From the NCBI GenBank assembly GCA_903868285.1, contig CAIPUP010000171.1:1-19434 (forward strand): a stretch of DNA of 19,434 nt, read 5' to 3'. A model generated the notes under the pieces. The model was not told where the DNA came from. It saw only the letters and a program-made list of their open reading frames with translations, and searched no databases. Each line of letters opens with the position of its first letter. The stretch's first letter is position 1. The translations under genes were made by a program, and so were the position numbers. This DNA comes from an uncultured beta proteobacterium. GTDB taxonomy: Bacteria; Pseudomonadota; Gammaproteobacteria; Burkholderiales; SG8-39. Shown here one piece after another: positions 1-8,170 of the stretch.

Positions 1-333
1 CGCCTCCAGTTGCTTCCACAGATCGGCATTCTTGACCGGCTTTTTATCCGCGGTCAGCCAGCCGCGCCGCTTCCACGCCGACAGCCATTCGGTGATGCCC
101 TTGTGCACATATTGCGAGTCGGTATACACCGCGACCTGGGTCGAGCGCGACAGTGCTTCCAGCGCCCGGATCACTGCCAGCAGTTCCATGCGGTTATTGG
201 TGGTGGCCGGCTCGCCACCAAACAACTCACGCTCATGTCCGTTCCATGTCAGCAGCGCGCCCCAGCCGCCCGGCCCGGGGTTGCCCTTGCAGGCGCCATC
301 GGCATAAATCACTACCTGCTCAGCCTCGTTCAT
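1..333 (-). CDS. rnhA: Ribonuclease HI (3' end beyond the window)
   Basis: RNase HI cleaves the RNA strand of RNA/DNA hybrids in the cytoplasm, removing R-loops and primers. The first 111 residues are visible and the frame runs off the left edge with no stop. The N-terminal motif YADGACKGNPGPGGWGALL is diagnostic. The carboxylate ligands Asp12, Glu50 (NNRMELLA) and Asp72 (YTDSQYV) are all present; the fourth active-site Asp would lie past the edge. The helix-rich basic segment WLSAWKRRGWLTADKKPVKN is also typical. I chose the ATG at 333, which follows a G-rich stretch that could serve as ribosome binding site; an in-frame ATG at 345 is the alternative. The start lies inside the 3' end of the methyltransferase gene (about 14 nt overlap), suggesting translational coupling. 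In E. coli rnhA also sits next to yafS and gloB. Confidence 0.96.
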   Translation of the reverse strand, partial: MNEAEQVVIYADGACKGNPGPGGWGALLTWNGHERELFGGEPATTNNRMELLAVIRALEALSRSTQVAVYTDSQYVHKGITEWLSAWKRRGWLTADKKPVKNADLWKQLEA

Positions 334-1171
334 CGCCGCCCCCATGCATCAGGTCCGCACTGCCGGCCGCCGATGGCCGGACATGGATCACATTTTCACG
401 CCGTGCCACCTGCACCAGACCGGGCGCTGCGGCACGACGTTGCCGCCAGGCTGGTGTCACCATTCTTGCGCCAACGACGCGCTTGATCGCGCGCACCGCG
501 TACACAGCACCGGCAATCGGCCACCAGCGGTCGCCGGCTTTTTCCATGAAGGCGGCGCGCCGCAACCAGGTTGCGTTGGCAAAAGGCGGCGCATAACAAC
601 CGAAACGGCCACCGTTGAGCTCCAGTCCGAGCAGGGTCAGCCAGTCCTTGAGCCGATGCAAGCCTATGAACTGCCCCTGAAACGGCATTTGCGACTGCGC
701 ACTGGGCAAGGCCCGCCGCACACCCCATAGCGACAGCGGGTTGAAGCCAGTGATGACGATCTGCCCCTCCGGTCGCAATACCCGCTCGGCCTCGCGCAAG
801 ATGGCATGCGGCTGGGTACTGAACTCGAGTACATGCGGCAGCAGCACCAGATCCATGCTCTGCGAGGCCAGCGGCAAGGCCTGGGTTTCGCACAACAGGT
901 GTGGTGGCTGCGACGGGGTTTGCGCAGTCAATGCGGTCACCAGTCGCAGCGGAATTCGGCTCTCACGCAAGAAATCAAAGGCCGGCAATCCGAGTTGCAA
1001 GGCATGAAAACCAAACACATCGGTCACTGCAACATCGATCTGTGTTTGTTCCCAGTTCAAAACATAGCGGCCCCGCTCGGTGCCATACCACGTTGCCAAG
1101 GCTGATTGCAGACCTTGCGCATCACGCACTGCCGAGAGCGATCCTGGAAGAGAGAAGTTGGGAAGTGTCAT
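320..1171 (-). CDS. yafS: YafS-like class I SAM-dependent methyltransferase
   Basis: This is a putative methyltransferase with unknown substrate, of about 283 residues from the ATG at 1171. A TTG at 1213 would add 14 residues but would bring the start to 25 bp from gloB. The post-motif region MDLVLLPHVLEFSTQPHAIL, followed by AERVLRPEGQIVITGFNP and LSLWGVRR, matches the Methyltransf_11 pattern. It resembles E. coli YafS in two places, FGFHALQLG and ITGFNPLSLWG. The glycine-rich SAM motif I is poorly conserved, as it is in YafS. The gene lies between gloB (divergent) and rnhA (overlapping, same strand), the same neighbourhood as E. coli yafS. The family call rests on both sequence and synteny; the activity is inferred and unproven. 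Confidence 0.85.
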   Translation of the reverse strand: MTLPNFSLPGSLSAVRDAQGLQSALATWYGTERGRYVLNWEQTQIDVAVTDVFGFHALQLGLPAFDFLRESRIPLRLVTALTAQTPSQPPHLLCETQALPLASQSMDLVLLPHVLEFSTQPHAILREAERVLRPEGQIVITGFNPLSLWGVRRALPSAQSQMPFQGQFIGLHRLKDWLTLLGLELNGGRFGCYAPPFANATWLRRAAFMEKAGDRWWPIAGAVYAVRAIKRVVGARMVTPAWRQRRAAAPGLVQVARRENVIHVRPSAAGSADLMHGGGDERG

Positions 1172-1238
1172 ACCGGGCAAGGTAAAATCGAGGGTCGATG
1201 CAGGAAGCAACAAAAAATCATTCTAACCGGCGAAACTG

Positions 1239-2039
1239 ATGAATTCGGATTCCGATCTGCTGATCGAAGCAATACCGGCCTTTCAGGACAACTATCTCTG
1301 GGCCATCAGTCGTGCGGGCATGGCAGTGATTGTCGATCCGGGCGATGCCACGCCAGTACTCAACTATCTGCAGCGCAAACAACTGAAGCTCGCCGCAGTG
1401 CTGATCACGCATCATCATGCCGACCATATCGGTGGACTTGGCACGCTGTTGCAGGCCAGCGCGCAGTCCCAGGCGGCACCCGGCATTCCGGTGTACGGAC
1501 CGCCCGACAGCCGTATTACCGCCATCACCCACAATGTGAACGATGCCGATGTGGTGCCGTTGCCATTGCTGCAGGCCAGCTTTCAAGTGATTGCCGTGCC
1601 CGGACATACTCGCAGTCATATTGCCTACTACGGTCATGGCAGCCTGTTCTGCGGCGACACCTTGTTCGGCGGCGGCTGCGGTCGATTGTTCGAAGGCACG
1701 CCACAGCAGATGCTGCAATCGCTGAAACAACTTGCCGCGCTGCCTGGCGATACCTCGGTCTACTGCGCGCATGAATACACCTTGAGCAATCTGCGCTTTG
1801 CCCTCGCAGTCGACCCCGACAACCGTGCACTGATCGCGCGCCAGCAGCGCGACAGTGCTACCCGCGATGCCGGCTTGTCCACGATTCCCAGCAGCATTGC
1901 CCTGGAATTAGCGACCAATCCCTTCCTGCGTTGCAGCGATGCCGCGTTGATACACAGCGCCTCACAACATGCTGGAGCAAGCCTTTCCAGCGAAGTGGAT
2001 GTATTTACCTGCATCCGCGACTGGAAAAACAGTTTTTAA
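1239..2039 (+). CDS. gloB: Hydroxyacylglutathione hydrolase (glyoxalase II)
   Basis: GloB hydrolyses S-D-lactoylglutathione to D-lactate and glutathione, the second step of methylglyoxal detoxification in the cytoplasm. The 266-residue protein has the metallo-beta-lactamase signature THHHADHIGG, with metal ligands His58, His60, Asp62 and His63. Further ligands are His123 (PGHTRSH), Asp140 (FCGDTLF) and His178 (YCAHEYT). The C-terminal HAGH-type substrate domain ends in SEVDVFTCIRDWKNSF, close to the family norm. Length is usual for the family (about 250-260). The ATG at 1239 has no strong Shine-Dalgarno sequence. The gene is divergent from the methyltransferase and 91 bp upstream of mltD. The mltD/gloB/yafS/rnhA cluster is conserved in gammaproteobacteria, although the strand arrangement differs between lineages. 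Confidence 0.96.
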   Translation: MNSDSDLLIEAIPAFQDNYLWAISRAGMAVIVDPGDATPVLNYLQRKQLKLAAVLITHHHADHIGGLGTLLQASAQSQAAPGIPVYGPPDSRITAITHNVNDADVVPLPLLQASFQVIAVPGHTRSHIAYYGHGSLFCGDTLFGGGCGRLFEGTPQQMLQSLKQLAALPGDTSVYCAHEYTLSNLRFALAVDPDNRALIARQQRDSATRDAGLSTIPSSIALELATNPFLRCSDAALIHSASQHAGASLSSEVDVFTCIRDWKNSF

Positions 2040-2122
2040 TCCCCATGTTGCGTCTGTTGTCCCGTTACCCGCGCCAAGCCGTGGCCTGCGCCGGGTCGTG
2101 TAACATCCGCAGCCCCGAATCC

Positions 2123-2129
2123 AGGAGGT
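2123..2129 (+). promoter_or_regulatory. Strong Shine-Dalgarno for mltD; start choice ambiguous
   Basis: AGGAGGT is a near-perfect ribosome binding site. It is 2 nt from the ATG at 2131 when counted from AGGAGG, and 8 nt from the in-frame TTG at 2137. Spacing favours the TTG; codon preference favours the ATG. Confidence 0.7.
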
Positions 2130-2130
2130 C

Positions 2131-3690
2131 ATGCCGTTGAAGCAGCACGCAGCCTTCCTGCTATTCGGCCTGATCGCAACGCTCGGGTTTACCCTCGGGC
2201 TGGCGCCCGGCATGGGTGCCACGGCGTTTGCGCAGGAAGCCCTGCCCGCGGGCCCGATCACCGAGCAACGCGAAGTGACCGATCCGCCAGCACCGCAGGC
2301 CATCGATCTCACCATCCCGCAAGATGACCTTTTGGCACGTATGCGCGCGGGCTTTGCCATGCCCAACCTGGACAGCCCCTTGGTGCTGGATCGCCAGATC
2401 TGGTACGCGGCACGCCCCAGCGCCATCAAGCACATGGTCGAACGCAGCCGGCGTTACCTGTATCACATCGTCGATGAGCTGGAAAAACGCGGCATGCCCA
2501 CCGAGCTGGCGCTGCTGCCGATGGTCGAGTCGGCCTTCAATCCCATGGCCTACTCGCGTGCGCATGCTGCCGGGCTGTGGCAGTTCATTCCGGCCACCGG
2601 CAAACGCTACGACCTGAGCCAGAACTGGTGGTACGACGGCCGTCGCGACATCGTTGCCGCCACCAGCGCCGCGCTGGATTACCTGCGCGATCTGTATCAG
2701 ATGCATGGCGACTGGCATCTGGCGCTGGCTTCCTATAACTGGGGCGAGAACGCGGTGGCACGTGCCATCGAAAAGAACCGCAAGCTCGGACTGCCGACCG
2801 ACTACCTCAGTCTGAGCATGCCCACCGAAACGCGTTACTACGTGCCCAAACTGCAAGCACTCAAAAACATTTTCGACAACCCTGCGGCCTTCAATCTGCA
2901 ACTCGACCCGATTCCCAATCAGCCGTACTTCGTCACCATCACCAAGAACAAAGATATCGATCTGCGCGTCGCCGCACGCCTGGCCGAGGTGCCAGTACAG
3001 GAACTCATTGCGCTCAATCCGGCACACAACCGTCCGGTGATTTCCAATGCCCAGAGCCCGACCCTGGTGCTGCCAGCTGACCGGGCCGACATTTTTCTTG
3101 CCAACCTGGCGGCCCATGACGAACCGCTGTCCTCCTGGCAGAGCTACTTCCTGCGCCCTAACGACAAGCTGGACAAGATCGCCGCCACCTATGGCATCAG
3201 CCTGGCGCTGCTCAAGCAGGTCAATGGCATCAATGCCCGCACCAAGGTCGGACCAGGCTTGCAGATCCTGGTGCCACTGAAGGGTTCAGCCGCCGCGGCC
3301 GAAGGCCTGCCGGCACTATTCCAGCCGCCCGCCCTGCCCTCGGCCCGCACCCAACCCGCGCCACTCACACCGGTACGGGTGGTACACACGGTGAAACAGG
3401 GCGAGACGCTGCCGGTGATTGCGCAGCGCTATCGGGTCAGCGTGGACGACCTGCGACGCTGGAACCAGATCGGTCGCCTGGCAGCGGGGCAGAAACTCAC
3501 CGTCATGGTGACACCGCAGAGTCCGCCGCCGGCAGCCAGCGCCGCGGCCAAACCGGCTGCCAGGAAAGCCGCCAAGCCCGCAGCCAAGCAGGCGGCTAAA
3601 CCCGTCAACAAAGCGGCGGCCAGCAAACCCGCAGCGAACAAGGCAAGCGCAAACGCCGGACAAAAAGGCGCAAAAAAAGCGGCTAACTAA
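2131..3690 (+). CDS. mltD: MltD-like lytic murein transglycosylase with two LysM domains
   Basis: It is expected to cleave peptidoglycan glycan strands in the periplasm, forming 1,6-anhydro-muramyl ends. A signal peptide spans about residues 1-34, with a likely cleavage at AFA|Q. The SLT catalytic domain covers roughly 85-240, with catalytic Glu133 in LLPMVESAFNP, then HAAGLWQFIPATGKRY and ASYNWGENAVARAI. Two LysM peptidoglycan-binding modules lie at about 336-382 and 418-460. The last 57 residues are an Ala/Lys/Pro-rich tail. E. coli MltD is a lipoprotein, but no lipobox cysteine is present here, so this form is probably soluble. A strong AGGAGG lies only 2 nt before the ATG; a TTG two codons downstream (2137) would have ideal 8-nt spacing and may be the true start. 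It sits downstream of gloB on the same strand. Confidence 0.93.
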   Translation: MPLKQHAAFLLFGLIATLGFTLGLAPGMGATAFAQEALPAGPITEQREVTDPPAPQAIDLTIPQDDLLARMRAGFAMPNLDSPLVLDRQIWYAARPSAIKHMVERSRRYLYHIVDELEKRGMPTELALLPMVESAFNPMAYSRAHAAGLWQFIPATGKRYDLSQNWWYDGRRDIVAATSAALDYLRDLYQMHGDWHLALASYNWGENAVARAIEKNRKLGLPTDYLSLSMPTETRYYVPKLQALKNIFDNPAAFNLQLDPIPNQPYFVTITKNKDIDLRVAARLAEVPVQELIALNPAHNRPVISNAQSPTLVLPADRADIFLANLAAHDEPLSSWQSYFLRPNDKLDKIAATYGISLALLKQVNGINARTKVGPGLQILVPLKGSAAAAEGLPALFQPPALPSARTQPAPLTPVRVVHTVKQGETLPVIAQRYRVSVDDLRRWNQIGRLAAGQKLTVMVTPQSPPPAASAAAKPAARKAAKPAAKQAAKPVNKAAASKPAANKASANAGQKGAKKAAN

Positions 3691-3705
3691 GCCGCTAACT
3701 AAGCC
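3682..3705 (+). repeat. Two tandem 12-bp repeats spanning the mltD stop codon
   Basis: The unit GCTAACTAAGCC occurs twice in direct succession, with a third partial copy after it. The first copy contains the mltD stop TAA and the second gives another in-frame TAA 12 nt later. It looks like a simple replication-slippage duplication. No convincing terminator hairpin was seen in the 112-bp gap to the convergent transporter operon. Confidence 0.8.
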
Positions 3706-3802
3706 GCTGAACCGTATCGCCAGACACGCTCGCCAGGCACGCAGGTTGCGAAATACGCTTGCAGCGCCCAAAAATTCATAACCTATTGATTTTAAAAGAC
3801 TT

Positions 3803-5665
3803 TTATTCGGGCAAGACACACTGCACCGTGTGTCCGGCAGCCACGGTGCGCGGCAGCGGATAGGCCTCCCGACAGGTCGGCTGCGCCTGAGGGCAGCGCG
3901 GATGAAAGTGACAACCCGCAGGCGGATTGACCGGCGAGGGCAACTCACCCGCCAGCAGCGCTGCCTCGGCCATCGGCCGATCGAGTGTCGGCACGGCCGC
4001 CAGCAACGCCCGGGTATAGGGGTGGCGCGGCTGACGCAATACCGCAGCCACCGGCCCTTGCTCGACGATGCGCCCTAGATACATCACCGCCACCGCATCG
4101 GCCACCTGCTCCACCACCGCAATGTTGTGGCTGATGAACAGCAGAGCCACGCCGGTATCGCGCTGCAAATCCAGCAGCAGCTTGAGGATCTGCGCCTGCA
4201 CCGAAACATCCAGCGCCGAGGTCGGCTCATCGCACACGATCAGGCGCGGCTTGACGGCTAATGCCCGTGCTATCGCAATGCGCTGGCGCTGACCGCCGGA
4301 GAACTCATGCGCATAGCGCGTACCAGCATCTTCCGGCAAACCCACCTGCTGCAACAACTGCCCTACCTGCTGCGCCAGCTCCGCCTCGGACAACCCCCTT
4401 GGCCCGAGCGCCTGCATGCCTTCGGCCAGAATGTCGCTGACCCGCATGCGCGGATTGAGCGAGGCATATGGGTCCTGAAAAATGATCTGGAAATCGCTGC
4501 GGCGCTGGCGCAGCGCCTCGCCGCGCAATTGCATCAGATCGAGGCCATCGAACATCACCTGTCCGCTGGCCTCATCAATCAGTTGCAGGATGGCCTTGCC
4601 GACGGTGGTCTTGCCACAACCCGATTCGCCCACCAGGGCCAATGTGCGTCCGGCCTGCAAGGACAGTGACACACCATCGACGGCACGCACCGAGGCTACG
4701 GTACGACGCAGTAATCCGGCACGGATCGGGTAATGCACCCGCAAATCGTCGACCTGCAACAAGCTAGCCGGCTGTGTCGTCGCGTCATTGTTTTGCCACG
4801 GCTCGCGCTGCGGCCCCGGCACTGCCTGAGTGCGCGGCAGCGCTGCCAGCAACTGCTGCGAATAAGGATGCTGCGGCGAAGCAAAGAAAGTCTGGCACGC
4901 CGCCACCTCCACCAGCTTGCCGGCATGCATCACGCCTACCCGCTGCGCATACTGCGACACCACCGCCAGATCATGCGTGATCAGCAACACCGCCATGCCG
5001 CGCTCGCGCTGCAAGCGCGCCAGCAGACTCAACACCTGCGCCTGGATGGTCACATCCAGCGCGGTGGTGGGCTCGTCGGCCACCAGCACATCCGGTGCGG
5101 TGGCCAGCGCCATGGCGATCATCACCCGCTGCTTCAGTCCGCCGGAGAGCTGAAACGGATATTCCCCCAGACGCCGTTCGGCATCCGGCACGCCCACCTG
5201 CTGCAACACCGCCAGCGCCTGTTGCCGCGCCGCCAGCGCTCGCAAGGCCGTGTGCCGCTCGATCACCTCGACCAGCTGTGTACCCAGGGTCAACACCGGA
5301 TTGAGACTGGTCGCCGGTTCCTGAAAAATCATCGCCATACGCCGCCCGCGCACCTGGCGCATGGATGACTCGGGCAAGGCCAGCAAGTCCTCGCCCTGCA
5401 GTAACACTTGCCCCGCGACCACGCGCGCCGCATCCGGCAGCAAACGCATGAGCGATAGCGCTGTGATGGATTTACCGCAACCGGATTCGCCGACGATGGC
5501 GAAGGTCTCACCCGGATAGAGCGAAAAATCGATGCCATCAACCACTGCCAGCGCTGTTGCCATGCTCGCGCCATCGGCAGAACGGGCACTGCCATCGATC
5601 ACCGTGCGCAATCCGCGCACCTGCAATACGGGTTTGATTGTGTCCTGGTGCATGCCGGTACTCAT
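3803..5665 (-). CDS. Peptide ABC importer, fused double ATPase (YejF-like)
   Basis: This is a 620-residue tandem ATPase that should energise the peptide importer encoded just upstream, at the cytoplasmic face. The first nucleotide-binding domain has Walker A GESGCGKS (59-66), signature LSGGLKQR (173-180) and Walker B VLVADEPT. The second has GESGCGKT (346-353), FSGGQRQR (455-462) and LIVCDEPT. The C-terminus carries the oligopeptide-transporter cysteine motif (Cys585, Cys591, Cys598), known from DppD/OppD-type ATPases. E. coli YejF is likewise a fusion, whereas OppD/OppF and DppD/DppF are separate proteins. Residues about 23-40 form an extra Ala/Ser-rich loop before the first domain's core. 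The start ATG overlaps the permease stop as ATGA, so translation is probably coupled. The transported substrate is inferred only from family. Confidence 0.93.
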   Translation of the reverse strand: MSTGMHQDTIKPVLQVRGLRTVIDGSARSADGASMATALAVVDGIDFSLYPGETFAIVGESGCGKSITALSLMRLLPDAARVVAGQVLLQGEDLLALPESSMRQVRGRRMAMIFQEPATSLNPVLTLGTQLVEVIERHTALRALAARQQALAVLQQVGVPDAERRLGEYPFQLSGGLKQRVMIAMALATAPDVLVADEPTTALDVTIQAQVLSLLARLQRERGMAVLLITHDLAVVSQYAQRVGVMHAGKLVEVAACQTFFASPQHPYSQQLLAALPRTQAVPGPQREPWQNNDATTQPASLLQVDDLRVHYPIRAGLLRRTVASVRAVDGVSLSLQAGRTLALVGESGCGKTTVGKAILQLIDEASGQVMFDGLDLMQLRGEALRQRRSDFQIIFQDPYASLNPRMRVSDILAEGMQALGPRGLSEAELAQQVGQLLQQVGLPEDAGTRYAHEFSGGQRQRIAIARALAVKPRLIVCDEPTSALDVSVQAQILKLLLDLQRDTGVALLFISHNIAVVEQVADAVAVMYLGRIVEQGPVAAVLRQPRHPYTRALLAAVPTLDRPMAEAALLAGELPSPVNPPAGCHFHPRCPQAQPTCREAYPLPRTVAAGHTVQCVLPE

Positions 5666-7149
5666 GCCGAGCGCCCACCGATGTGCAAACGCGGGTCGAA
5701 CGCATCACGCACCGCATCGGCAAACAGGTTGGCCGACAGCACTAAAAAGAACATGAACACGAAGGCACTGCTGAGCGACCACCACACCATCGGCTCGCGT
5801 CCCATCTCCAGGCGTGCGGCATTGATCATGGTGCCAAAGCTGTTCATCGACGGGTCGACGCCCACCCCGACATAGGACAGCACCGCCTCGGCCAATACCA
5901 GGCCGCTGAAATCCATCACCACTGCAATCAGCACGATATGCATCAGGTTGGGCAGAATGTGGCGGCGCATGATGCGCCAGTGGCCGACGCCGAAGGCACG
6001 CGCTGCCTGCACGTAATCGAACTCGCGCAGCTTGAGGGTTTCGCCGCGCAGCAACCGGCACAGGCCGGTCCAGCTGGTGATGCCGAGAATGAAACACAGC
6101 GCCAGCAGGCGAAAGTCGGCGCGCTGGGCGGTGGTGGGAAACCATTCCGGACGCGTTTCAATCTGTACCTGCAGCACCAGCACCGCAGCGGCAATCAGCA
6201 GCACACCGGGAATGGAATGCAAGCTGGTGTAGAGGTATTGAATCAGGTCATCCACCCAGCCACGGAAGTAGCCGGCCATCATGCCCAGCAGCAGCGCGAA
6301 CGGCAGCATCACCAGGGTAGTGAGCGTGCCGATTACCAGCGCGGTACGCAGGCTCTTGAGCGAGAGCAGCAACACATCCTGCCCGACCTTGTCGGTACCC
6401 AGCACATGGTATTCCGGCACGAGCATGCCTATCGGCAGGATCAGTGCCAGCAAAAACCCCAGCGTAATCAACAGGCTGCGCCAGGGAATCTCGCTCTGAC
6501 CGCGCCAGACTTGCGCGGAAAATTCCGCTGCCGACATTCGCGAGCCCTCATGCATGCGGTCTTGCGTGCCACCCTCCGCCTGTGGCCGCAGCGCAATCAC
6601 CAGCATCCAGCTCAATACAAACCACAGCACCAGCGCCAGTACCAGACCGCGCAGCACGCGCAGCATCACATCCTCGGCCCAGTCGTCGAGTTGCACCAGA
6701 TGCGCACCGCCATGACGCAGTCGAGGAAACTCGCGCACCTGCCGGCCATCGGGCAGCTCGATGGTTTCGCGGGCGTAGGCATGCGTGGCCAGTGGTGCCG
6801 AGTAGGTACGCTCGCTGCGACTGGCCAGCGGCGCCAGCAAGACATCCAGTACGCTGCGCACCTCGCTGCTGTATCGCGCCGCAGATGCGGAGGCCGCGCC
6901 AGGAGCAGACGCGGTGACTGGAACCGATGCCGCGCTCAACGCCGGACGGAAATGCAGGGTATCCAGCAAGCCAATCAGCAGGAACACACTCAGCACCAGG
7001 GCCGCACTCAAGGCCGCCGGGTTGCGCCATACCCGTCGCCAGGACGCGCGCAAGGGCGCACTGCGACGCACCCGCAGCAGTGCGCCCAGCAGCACCGCCA
7101 GCAGTGCGAACACCAAGGCATCGGTCCACAGGATTACTGGCAGGAACAT
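5662..7149 (-). CDS. Peptide ABC importer permease (YejE/OppC type) with long N-terminal extension
   Basis: This is an inner-membrane permease subunit of 495 residues, clearly longer than E. coli YejE (about 341). The C-terminal half is a standard BPD_transp_1 domain. Its EAA loop contains YVQAARAFGVGHWRIMRRHI followed by LPN, which contacts the ATPase, and the protein ends AVRDAFDPRLHIGG, like YejE's AVRDAFDP. The N-terminal part adds a hydrophobic segment near residues 5-25 and another near 47-65. An Ala/Ser-rich, presumably periplasmic stretch (about 70-165) follows, with the motif ELPDGRQVREFPRLRHGG, then a further membrane segment near 170-190. GGAG six nt before the ATG at 7149 supports the start. 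It lies 43 bp downstream of permease B and overlaps the ATPase gene by 4 nt. Confidence 0.92.
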   Translation of the reverse strand: MFLPVILWTDALVFALLAVLLGALLRVRRSAPLRASWRRVWRNPAALSAALVLSVFLLIGLLDTLHFRPALSAASVPVTASAPGAASASAARYSSEVRSVLDVLLAPLASRSERTYSAPLATHAYARETIELPDGRQVREFPRLRHGGAHLVQLDDWAEDVMLRVLRGLVLALVLWFVLSWMLVIALRPQAEGGTQDRMHEGSRMSAAEFSAQVWRGQSEIPWRSLLITLGFLLALILPIGMLVPEYHVLGTDKVGQDVLLLSLKSLRTALVIGTLTTLVMLPFALLLGMMAGYFRGWVDDLIQYLYTSLHSIPGVLLIAAAVLVLQVQIETRPEWFPTTAQRADFRLLALCFILGITSWTGLCRLLRGETLKLREFDYVQAARAFGVGHWRIMRRHILPNLMHIVLIAVVMDFSGLVLAEAVLSYVGVGVDPSMNSFGTMINAARLEMGREPMVWWSLSSAFVFMFFLVLSANLFADAVRDAFDPRLHIGGRSA

Positions 7150-7192
7150 GCAGTCTCCATGCGCAGCAAGTCATCAGCACAAGCCGCGCGAT

Positions 7193-8170
7193 TCATTCGA
7201 ACCTCACCCGCGGATCGACCAGGGTGTAGGACACATCCGTCAGGATCAGCCCGACGATATAGAGCAGCGAGCCGATGAACACCATGGCCCGCACCACGCC
7301 AAAGTCCTGCGCCTGTATCGCCTCGATGGTGTAGCTGCCCAGACCCGGGATGCCAAAAAACGATTCCGTGATCAGGCTACCCATGAACAACATCGGCAAT
7401 GCCACCACCGCGCCGGTGAGGATGGGAATCATGGCGTTGCGCAGGATGTGCCGATAGAACACCACCAACTCGGACAGTCCCTTGGCGCGCGCGGTGCGCA
7501 CATAGTCCTTGCTGACTTCTTCAATGAAAATGGTGCGATACCAGCGTGTGCCGCTGCCAATGCCACCAATCACGCCCACCAGCACCGGCAGCCAGAGAAA
7601 ACGCAGCGCATCCATACCCGGCGCGTAGCCGGAGATCGGTACCAGGCTCCACACCTTGGCCACCAGATACTGACCGCCAATGATGTAGAACAGCCCCGAC
7701 ACCGACATCATCGCCACACACAGCACCACCCCACCGACATCCAGATAGCTGCCACGGAAAAACGCCATCAACAGCGCAAAGCTGATGTGCACCAGCATGC
7801 CGATCAAAAACACCGGCAGCGCCAGCGCCAGGCTGGGCCACATACGCTGACTGATCTCGCGAGCGATGTCGCGGCCATCATCGGCACGACCGAATTCAAA
7901 CCGGAACATCTCGACCGACTTCTGGAAAAAAATCGTCTGTGTGAGTTGCTCGCTGCCCTGGCGCTCGCTGTTCCACACCAGCGGCTGGTCATAGCCGCGA
8001 TCGGCCTTCCATTTGGCAATGGCTGCTGGCGTGACGCGCTTGGCACCCAGTTGCATGCGCGCCATATCGTCCGGCGTGTTGACCTTGAAAAACAGCACGA
8101 AGGTGATGAGGTTGACGCCAATCAGAATCAGCACCGCATAGAACAAACGTCGCAGCAGGTAATGACTCAT
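7193..8170 (-). CDS. Peptide ABC importer permease (YejB/OppB type)
   Basis: This is an inner-membrane permease of 325 residues. It begins MSHYLLRRLFYAVLILIGVN, the usual first membrane helix of OppB/DppB/YejB proteins. It contains the cytoplasmic EAA motif KDYVRTARAKGLSELVVFYR followed by HILRNAM, and ends in DVSYTLVDPRVRFE, which closely resembles the YejB C-terminus (DISYTLVDPRIDFE). It partners with the following permease to form the channel. Its ATG overlaps the stop of the binding-protein gene (ATGA), showing operon structure. Length is slightly below E. coli YejB (364), mainly because of a shorter first periplasmic loop. The Yej-like assignment is stronger here than for the other subunits. 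Confidence 0.93.
   Translation of the reverse strand: MSHYLLRRLFYAVLILIGVNLITFVLFFKVNTPDDMARMQLGAKRVTPAAIAKWKADRGYDQPLVWNSERQGSEQLTQTIFFQKSVEMFRFEFGRADDGRDIAREISQRMWPSLALALPVFLIGMLVHISFALLMAFFRGSYLDVGGVVLCVAMMSVSGLFYIIGGQYLVAKVWSLVPISGYAPGMDALRFLWLPVLVGVIGGIGSGTRWYRTIFIEEVSKDYVRTARAKGLSELVVFYRHILRNAMIPILTGAVVALPMLFMGSLITESFFGIPGLGSYTIEAIQAQDFGVVRAMVFIGSLLYIVGLILTDVSYTLVDPRVRFE

Noticed and set aside
1158..1188. TTGGGA ... TAAAAT as a gloB promoter
   Set aside because: The spacer is 19 bp and the -35 match is weak, so I do not list it as a feature.
5938..7278. Plus-strand 446-codon open frame antisense to permease E
   Set aside because: Gln/His/Arg-rich shadow of the permease; no start signal or family.
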